This document shows positions 16,341-23,028 of a DNA stretch of 23,028 nucleotides, piece by piece (position 1 is the first letter of the stretch; each line of letters opens with the position of its first letter). The stretch is from Ignavibacteria bacterium (lineage in GTDB: Bacteria > Bacteroidota > Ignavibacteria > UBA10030 > SZUA-254). The notes beneath the pieces were generated by a model. The model was not told the origin of the DNA. It did not search any database and saw only the letters and a list, made by a program, of their open reading frames with translations. Location of the stretch: assembly GCA_005877655.1 (NCBI GenBank), contig VBOC01000007.1:1-23028 (forward strand). Reading direction: 5' to 3'. Both the position numbers and the translations under genes were made by a program.

Positions 16341-17129
16341 TTATCGCATCGGCAGACGAAATTGTTTCTTCGTATCGCCGTCGATTGATAAGACCGCGCG
16401 ATCGATACCGCTGTATCCCACCCCCGCGCGCGCATACCTCGGAAGTGTGAGCAAGTATTGCTGTGCCTCATCCGGAAGGCGCGAATCGATGACTTGCACG
16501 ATGTTCTTGGCGACTATTCCGACCCGATACCTCGCATCCGGCATCCAGAGTATCCCGAGGTCGTCGAGGAATGCGCCGGCGGAATATTCGATCGGGGTCG
16601 ATTGGATGACCGAGTTCGAATCCACCGCGAACCTCGTGTCGGTGACATGATTCTCGAACCGGTGGAGGCTGAATCCGAGCGATATCTCGTCGCCGAATCG
16701 GTAAGCCCCTCCGAACGCATACGGTTCGCTGTAGCTGATTTTTTTATCGAACTTGTTCACGACCGTCCGGCTTGAGTCTTCGATCGTGAACGTCGACGGA
16801 ACATCGAACTCGAGCGAGATGCCCGGAGATAGCCGGAATGCCCCGGAAGAAGTTTCAAGAAACTTTTTTCCGATCCCTGCAAGCTGGAACATCAGGGAAT
16901 GACTTGTGGCGGCCGGAGAGAGAAAATTTCCGCCCTCGATCTCCCAGTCTTTGAGCCCGGTCAACCCCGCCGGGTTCCAGTCGAGCGCGTCGAGCCCGCC
17001 GGCAAAGGCGGTGTACCCGCCCATCCCGATTGCGCGTGCGGAACTCAGATGTTGTGCATTTGACACTACGGTGCTCATGAGCATCCAGAACAATGCCAAT
17101 CCTATGCGGGTAGGCGGCAAGGGTTTCAT
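16341..17129 (-). CDS. PorV-like outer-membrane barrel, upstream part of a frameshifted gene
   Basis: A 262-residue frame with a signal peptide (about 1-25, ending SNAQ), then the PorV/PorQ-family hallmark ARAIGMGGYTAFAGGLDALDWNPAGL, followed by alternating beta strands of an outer-membrane barrel. It ends abruptly at KKQFRLPMR. One frame over, the DNA continues RYEETISSADAIILGIGGSYLPVK and so on into the transglutaminase part, which reads as a further barrel strand. A one-base slip near 16345-16400 would join them. No obvious Shine-Dalgarno precedes ATG 17129; the lipoprotein gene stops six bases upstream, so re-initiation is likely. Confidence 0.8.
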   Translation of the reverse strand: MKPLPPTRIGLALFWMLMSTVVSNAQHLSSARAIGMGGYTAFAGGLDALDWNPAGLTGLKDWEIEGGNFLSPAATSHSLMFQLAGIGKKFLETSSGAFRLSPGISLEFDVPSTFTIEDSSRTVVNKFDKKISYSEPYAFGGAYRFGDEISLGFSLHRFENHVTDTRFAVDSNSVIQSTPIEYSAGAFLDDLGILWMPDARYRVGIVAKNIVQVIDSRLPDEAQQYLLTLPRYARAGVGYSGIDRAVLSIDGDTKKQFRLPMR

Positions 17130-17135
17130 CGATGG

Positions 17136-18047
17136 CTACGGTCTGATGGACAATAGGAGATTGTGTGTCGTTGATGTCGTTACCCTGATCTGATCCGGGT
17201 AGCCGCTGGCGGTCGTCGTTGTCGTGTCTTCCGATGAGAAAGTAAGGAGCGCGCTCGGTTCATTGCGAAGGATCTGGAGGAGGGCCGCCGGAATCACGGC
17301 GCCGCCCTGATTTGAGTTCAGCCGCAGACGCACGAGAGCTCGGGTGCGAACGCCCGCCTGCACCTGGCTGATCAGAATGCGAATTGAATTTCCCCCGCCC
17401 GTCCATCGGACCCGGAGATTATGCGATAGCGACACGCTGTCATTCGGTCCCGGGGAATCGATGTGGAGCACCGGTGGTGAGAGAACATTCGTCGAAAACG
17501 TCCCGAATCCGGATATTTTCCACTGGTAGGTATGGCCGCCGACAAACTGAAAACCCCGGCCGCCCAACCCGTCTTTGCTCACAAGCGAATACTGGAGGCC
17601 GAGCAACGTGTCGCTGGGAATGCCGGCCAGATGGCGCGTCTTGTTGCGCGGGAAAAGCGGTACGTCATCGATGCTGACATTCCCCGCATCGAGTGTCTTG
17701 TAGCCGACGGTGACGGAATTGACTATTACAGGCGCGTTTCGGTCGAAGAAAATCGCACGGGCCAATGACGCCTCATGATGTTGGGTCGGGCTATCGTATG
17801 CGGAGCCCCCAATGATCAACTGACCGAGGACCTTGCTTTCGACGGGAGGAAAGAGCCTCGTGGAGTCGATGTCCTCCGTCCCGAAAGCCCCGTCGATCGG
17901 TGTCGCGTTGCTCGCAATGGAGATTGTAGGACCGTCGTCGATGAGGTCCACCGGTCCCTGTTTCTGGCAGCCCGACATCAGAAGCAGCAGAAGAGGCGCG
18001 CTATAATACCACCGGCATCTCCTTCGAACCAAAACCGTCGGCTTCAT
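17136..18047 (-). CDS. Lipoprotein of unknown function
   Basis: A 303-residue exported lipoprotein: MKPTVLVRRRCRW, a hydrophobic stretch YYSAPLLLLL, and the lipobox LMSGC. The mature part is beta-rich with no family I recognise. A WTGGGNSIRILISQV segment near the middle and HIDSPGPNDSVSLSHNLRVRW suggest Ig-like or fibronectin-like strands. The start at 18047 is preferred over two upstream in-frame starts because it puts a normal length between the start and the lipobox. It is six bases upstream of the PorV-like barrel gene, so they are likely co-expressed and both envelope-located. Confidence 0.75.
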   Translation of the reverse strand: MKPTVLVRRRCRWYYSAPLLLLLMSGCQKQGPVDLIDDGPTISIASNATPIDGAFGTEDIDSTRLFPPVESKVLGQLIIGGSAYDSPTQHHEASLARAIFFDRNAPVIVNSVTVGYKTLDAGNVSIDDVPLFPRNKTRHLAGIPSDTLLGLQYSLVSKDGLGGRGFQFVGGHTYQWKISGFGTFSTNVLSPPVLHIDSPGPNDSVSLSHNLRVRWTGGGNSIRILISQVQAGVRTRALVRLRLNSNQGGAVIPAALLQILRNEPSALLTFSSEDTTTTTASGYPDQIRVTTSTTHNLLLSIRP

Positions 18048-18105
18048 GGGATCCAAATCTATCAACTCCATACTTTGCACTACGCCTCGCATCCAATCTA
18101 AGAAA

Positions 18106-18149
18106 AGCTACCCCCGCCTGCAAAGTTTTACCGCGCAGGCGGGGGAGCT
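18106..18149 (-). terminator. Strong intrinsic terminator after the 345-aa lipoprotein gene
   Basis: An 11-pair perfect stem, CCCCCGCCTGC with GCAGGCGGGGG, extended by AGCT on both sides with one bulge, around a 13-base loop. Read on the minus strand it is followed by TTTTCTT. It lies 20 bases after the stop of the gene ending at 18170, so it should separate that gene from the next one. Confidence 0.85.
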
Positions 18150-18169
18150 GAGTGATAAAAGTTCGATCC

Positions 18170-19207
18170 TTACCTTACGACGATATAGGGCACGCCCCAG
18201 AACTCATTCATAAATGGTGCGTCGTTGACGTAGATGGAGCCGTACGAGAGGACGTCGACGACCGCGTTGAAGCGCGCCGCGAGCACGCCGATCGGCAGAA
18301 ATCTCGGAAGCCTTGCGACGAAGATCCGCTCGTAGACTCTGGTGAAGCTTCCGCCACCCCCAGACGTGGAGACCAGGCGCATCACGGTTCGGCGGCGCTC
18401 TCCTCCATCACCCGCAATTCCGAACCGCAGGTGGGAGATCTCCGCCGAATCGTCGGAACTGGTGACCGTTACCCTCACGCGTATGGAGTCTCCGACTGCG
18501 AAGCGCGGAATGGAACCGCGGAAAAGTCCGAGGCGGAACCATGTCTGGAGCGGATCCGTGAATGTCGTGTCGGAGTGTCCGATGCGCTCGACCTCGAGCG
18601 AAGCAATCGAGAAGTGGTTCAGACTATCCGGTCGCGTCTCCCCGAGGACCATCGAGATCGCGACGGGCACCCAATTTCTGAACGGGTTGCCGGTGCGCGC
18701 GATTCGGATGAAGCGCACCTTGCGCTTTACGATTTGTGTGAACGGCTTCTTGATGATCGTGTCGACAACGACCGTGTCCGCTGTCTTGAATCCGATCCCC
18801 ACCCAGAATTCGCCGGGAAGGATCTTCGTTATCGTCACAAGCGCACTGGAATCGCCGGGCGAAATGACGATGTCATACTTTCTCGTCACCTGATGCCAGA
18901 AAATGTGCCGCCCCCACTTGACCGGATATACCGAATCCGCGAAGACTGCGGACACGCTCGCAAGATCGTTTGCATCGATTTTCGCCAGGCCGTCGTACTC
19001 GGAGCTCCGCATCCCGTTGTCATCGATTGTCATTTCGTCCGAAGCCGAGAAGTCGGCCACCGAATCGATGCTCGTAACAGCACTTTGCAATGCCTGCTGA
19101 TCGGTTATTGGTACGGGGCCGGGATCCACGGTACCGGTCGAACAGCCGCTCAGAACAACGACTATCGACGCGAATAAAACCGCGACCACCATCTGCAATT
19201 TCATCAT
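18170..19207 (-). CDS. Lipoprotein of unknown function
   Basis: A 345-residue lipoprotein with a classical signal (MMKLQMVVAVLFASIVVVLSGCSTG) and lipobox LSGC. The mature part is mixed beta and not recognised. It contains KWGRHIFWHQVTRKYDIVISPGD, VKRKVRFIRIARTGNP and a glycine-rich STSGGGGSFTRVYER. It ends at a strong terminator, so it is probably a single-gene transcript. The start has GAGAGGAG a few bases upstream, and either of two adjacent ATGs (19207, 19204) can serve. The large number of basic residues after the strand VDTIIKKP is notable but gives no function. Confidence 0.78.
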   Translation of the reverse strand: MMKLQMVVAVLFASIVVVLSGCSTGTVDPGPVPITDQQALQSAVTSIDSVADFSASDEMTIDDNGMRSSEYDGLAKIDANDLASVSAVFADSVYPVKWGRHIFWHQVTRKYDIVISPGDSSALVTITKILPGEFWVGIGFKTADTVVVDTIIKKPFTQIVKRKVRFIRIARTGNPFRNWVPVAISMVLGETRPDSLNHFSIASLEVERIGHSDTTFTDPLQTWFRLGLFRGSIPRFAVGDSIRVRVTVTSSDDSAEISHLRFGIAGDGGERRRTVMRLVSTSGGGGSFTRVYERIFVARLPRFLPIGVLAARFNAVVDVLSYGSIYVNDAPFMNEFWGVPYIVVR

Positions 19208-19212
19208 ACTCC

Positions 19213-19232
19213 GCTCTCCTCTCTATATATAG
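19213..19232 (-). promoter_or_regulatory. Possible -10 box and ribosome site of the 345-aa lipoprotein gene
   Basis: On the minus strand CTATATATAG is followed closely by AGAGGAGAGCGGAGT and the start codon. The TATATA could be a -10 box, which would give a very short leader holding the Shine-Dalgarno sequence. No convincing -35 box was found. Confidence 0.35.
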
Positions 19233-19635
19233 GGTTCATGCCTGTAATGCGTGCGCGTTCATAAATTTAAGTCCCGCCGCTCCTTCCCACACGCCCGCAC
19301 GTGATTTTGGAAAAACGAAAGAGCAGCGGGACAATAGACTTTTGGATTTGCTTTGGGCCTTGGGCCCTGGACCTACAGCCGGGTGAATTTTTCGAATCAG
19401 GGCACTTTCCTGCCCGGTTGCACTTCCCTCTTGTGCTCCGGGAGGAGCCGGATCTTAAGCGGCCCGGTGGGAGAGCGTCAACTTTCGTGCCAGGCATCAC
19501 GCGACCCGCAAGTGCCCGACAGACGGCTTGATTTCGGCAATTATGGTTGCCGGGGCAAAGAAAAATGGCGCGAAGAAGTGCGGGAATTAGGGCGAGTTAT
19601 GCGGGATCGTGGGCGCTCCCGCGCTTACCGAAGGG
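19233..19635. other. Intergenic region without a recognised gene
   Basis: About 400 bases between the lipoprotein promoter and the repeat array. Short open frames exist on both strands (up to about 95 codons), but none has a recognisable motif together with a good start. Two small inverted repeats are present, GGGCA/TGCCC (19400-19415) and CGGCAA/TTGCCG (19535-19552), with no T-run on either strand. I see no tRNA-like or riboswitch-like structure. Confidence 0.5.
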
Positions 19636-19654
19636 GATAATCATCGAAGAAGGA

Positions 19655-19755
19655 GATGGTCATCGAACGGCATGCTCATCAGACCGGATGCTGATCGGAC
19701 TGGATGCTCACCGGACTGGTTGCTCACCGGACTGGATGCTGATCGGATTGAATGA

Positions 19756-19782
<27 letters not shown>
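19655..19782. repeat. Eight tandem 16-bp repeats running into the end of a coding region
   Basis: Eight exact-length units with consensus GATGCTCATCGGACTG: starts at 19655, 19671, 19687, 19703, 19719, 19735, 19751 and 19767. The central units (19687-19750) are closest to each other. A looser unit may precede (from 19636) and another follow (from 19783). Units 7 and 8 carry the palindrome ATGATCAT. The unit length is not a multiple of three. The array crosses the stop codon (19756-19758) of the sigma54 activator gene and encodes its last dozen residues. Confidence 0.88.
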
Positions 19783-22434
<2,652 letters not shown>

Positions 22435-22443
22435 CGGAACGCC

Positions 22444-23028
22444 TCAGCGCTTTGCCGCTCCCCGGGGGGCCAGCCATTGCAAAGGATCCTGTTTCTCGCG
22501 GTCCTTCCAGATTTCGAAGTGCAGCAGCGGGCCTGCGAGCGCCTCGCCGCTTTTTCCGATCTGCTCACCCTGCCTGATCCGGTCTCCCTCGTTCACGGCG
22601 ATCTCCGAAAGGTGCGCGTACACGGTTCTGTATCCGTTCTGATGATTCATGATCACGAGATTGCCGAATGATGGGAGCCACCAGATGGTGGATACTTCAC
22701 CGTCGGCGACCGCGTCCACATACGTGCCGGAGGGGACATCGATGTCGATGCCGTTATTCTGCGTTACGGTGTGAAGCGCCGGATTCTGCTGGACGCCGAA
22801 GCGCGAAACAATTTTCCCCCGGGAGACAGGCCAGGGAAGACTCCCGCGCCGCAGGCCCTGACCCATGGCGGACTCCTGACGCGTGTCGCGGTCCCGTCCC
22901 GCCACAGCGGGATTTTGTCCCGTAGCGACCGGGGGCGTCGCCGTTTCGCGGGGCTTCGCAGCCGGAGGTTTCGGCTTTCGGATCTTGGCACGATCCCGCT
23001 CGATCAATCCGGCAATCAGTTGCTCCAG
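22444..23028 (-). CDS. EnvC-like LytM (M23) protein, N-terminus cut by window edge
   Basis: The C-terminal 194 residues are visible; the frame is open to the window edge and begins in a helical, probably coiled-coil part (LEQLIAGLIERDRAK). A proline-rich linker follows, then a LytM domain (from SLPWPVSRGKIVSRFG through VYAHLSEI to LHFEIW and DPLQWLAP). In active LytM enzymes the first zinc motif is HxxxD and the last is HxH. Here they read NNGID and LLH, so the first zinc histidine and the catalytic histidine are absent. That is typical of EnvC-type activators of cell-wall amidases rather than of active peptidases. It is nine bases upstream of the CHASE2 regulator gene. Confidence 0.88.
   Translation of the reverse strand: MEQLIAGLIERDRAKIRKPKPPAAKPRETATPPVATGQNPAVAGRDRDTRQESAMGQGLRRGSLPWPVSRGKIVSRFGVQQNPALHTVTQNNGIDIDVPSGTYVDAVADGEVSTIWWLPSFGNLVIMNHQNGYRTVYAHLSEIAVNEGDRIRQGEQIGKSGEALAGPLLHFEIWKDREKQDPLQWLAPRGAAKR

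Noticed and set aside
19301..19640. Short open frames of 76-95 codons in the large gap
   Set aside because: Overlapping frames on both strands, no good ribosome site, no domain or signal peptide; composition looks non-coding.

Overview
The window is a GC-rich (by eye, well over half G+C), densely coded stretch of a bacterial chromosome. The best guess is the Bacteroidota / Ignavibacteria-Chlorobi side of the FCB group. The reasons are a PorV-like outer-membrane barrel, several lipoproteins with classical lipoboxes, large secreted TPR proteins, a secreted protein of the type often labelled 'asparagine synthetase B' in those phyla, and an EnvC-like LytM protein. The taxonomic call is inference. 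No rRNA, tRNA, CRISPR array or insertion sequence was seen.

Layout. (1) 1-10252, minus strand, a redox block. Read in its own direction it runs: tandem-rhodanese sulfurtransferase, a 73-aa protein of unknown function, an MBL-fold persulfide dioxygenase/rhodanese fusion, proton-translocating transhydrogenase (pntA1, then an A2-B fusion), a CBS-pair protein, complex II (sdhC, sdhA, sdhB), a TPR protein, and a family 5 uracil-DNA glycosylase cut by the window edge. Most junctions overlap by 1-4 bases, which points to translational coupling. (2) 10253-10412, an AT-rich divergent promoter region. (3) 10413-14280, plus strand: a secreted TPR protein coupled to the secreted amidotransferase-like protein, followed by a metallophosphoesterase that is broken by a short deletion. 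(4) 14388-19207, minus strand, an envelope block: lipoprotein, strong terminator, second lipoprotein, PorV-like barrel whose frame breaks just before a transglutaminase-like part, and a FecR-like protein. (5) 19208-19755, no gene seen, ending in an array of 16-bp tandem repeats. (6) 19756-23028, minus strand: an EnvC-like LytM protein (cut by the window edge), then a membrane-bound CHASE2-AAA+ sigma54 activator.

How it fits together. The first block handles reduced sulfur (persulfide to sulfite/thiosulfate), NAD(P)H balance and succinate oxidation. A CBS-pair protein coupled to the complex II genes could report adenylate state. The SdhC is of the large, five-helix type known from mycobacterial Sdh1 (type F complex II), with a Cys/His set that could hold a membrane-embedded Rieske-type cluster. 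The last blocks look like envelope sensing and envelope remodelling. The most promising points for new biology are the 73-aa protein in the sulfur operon, the unusual A2-B transhydrogenase fusion, the CBS-complex II coupling, the CHASE2-sigma54 activator with its extra C-terminal domain, and two short tandem-repeat arrays that each run across the stop codon of a gene. Two coding frames are broken, so sequence or assembly error must be kept in mind.
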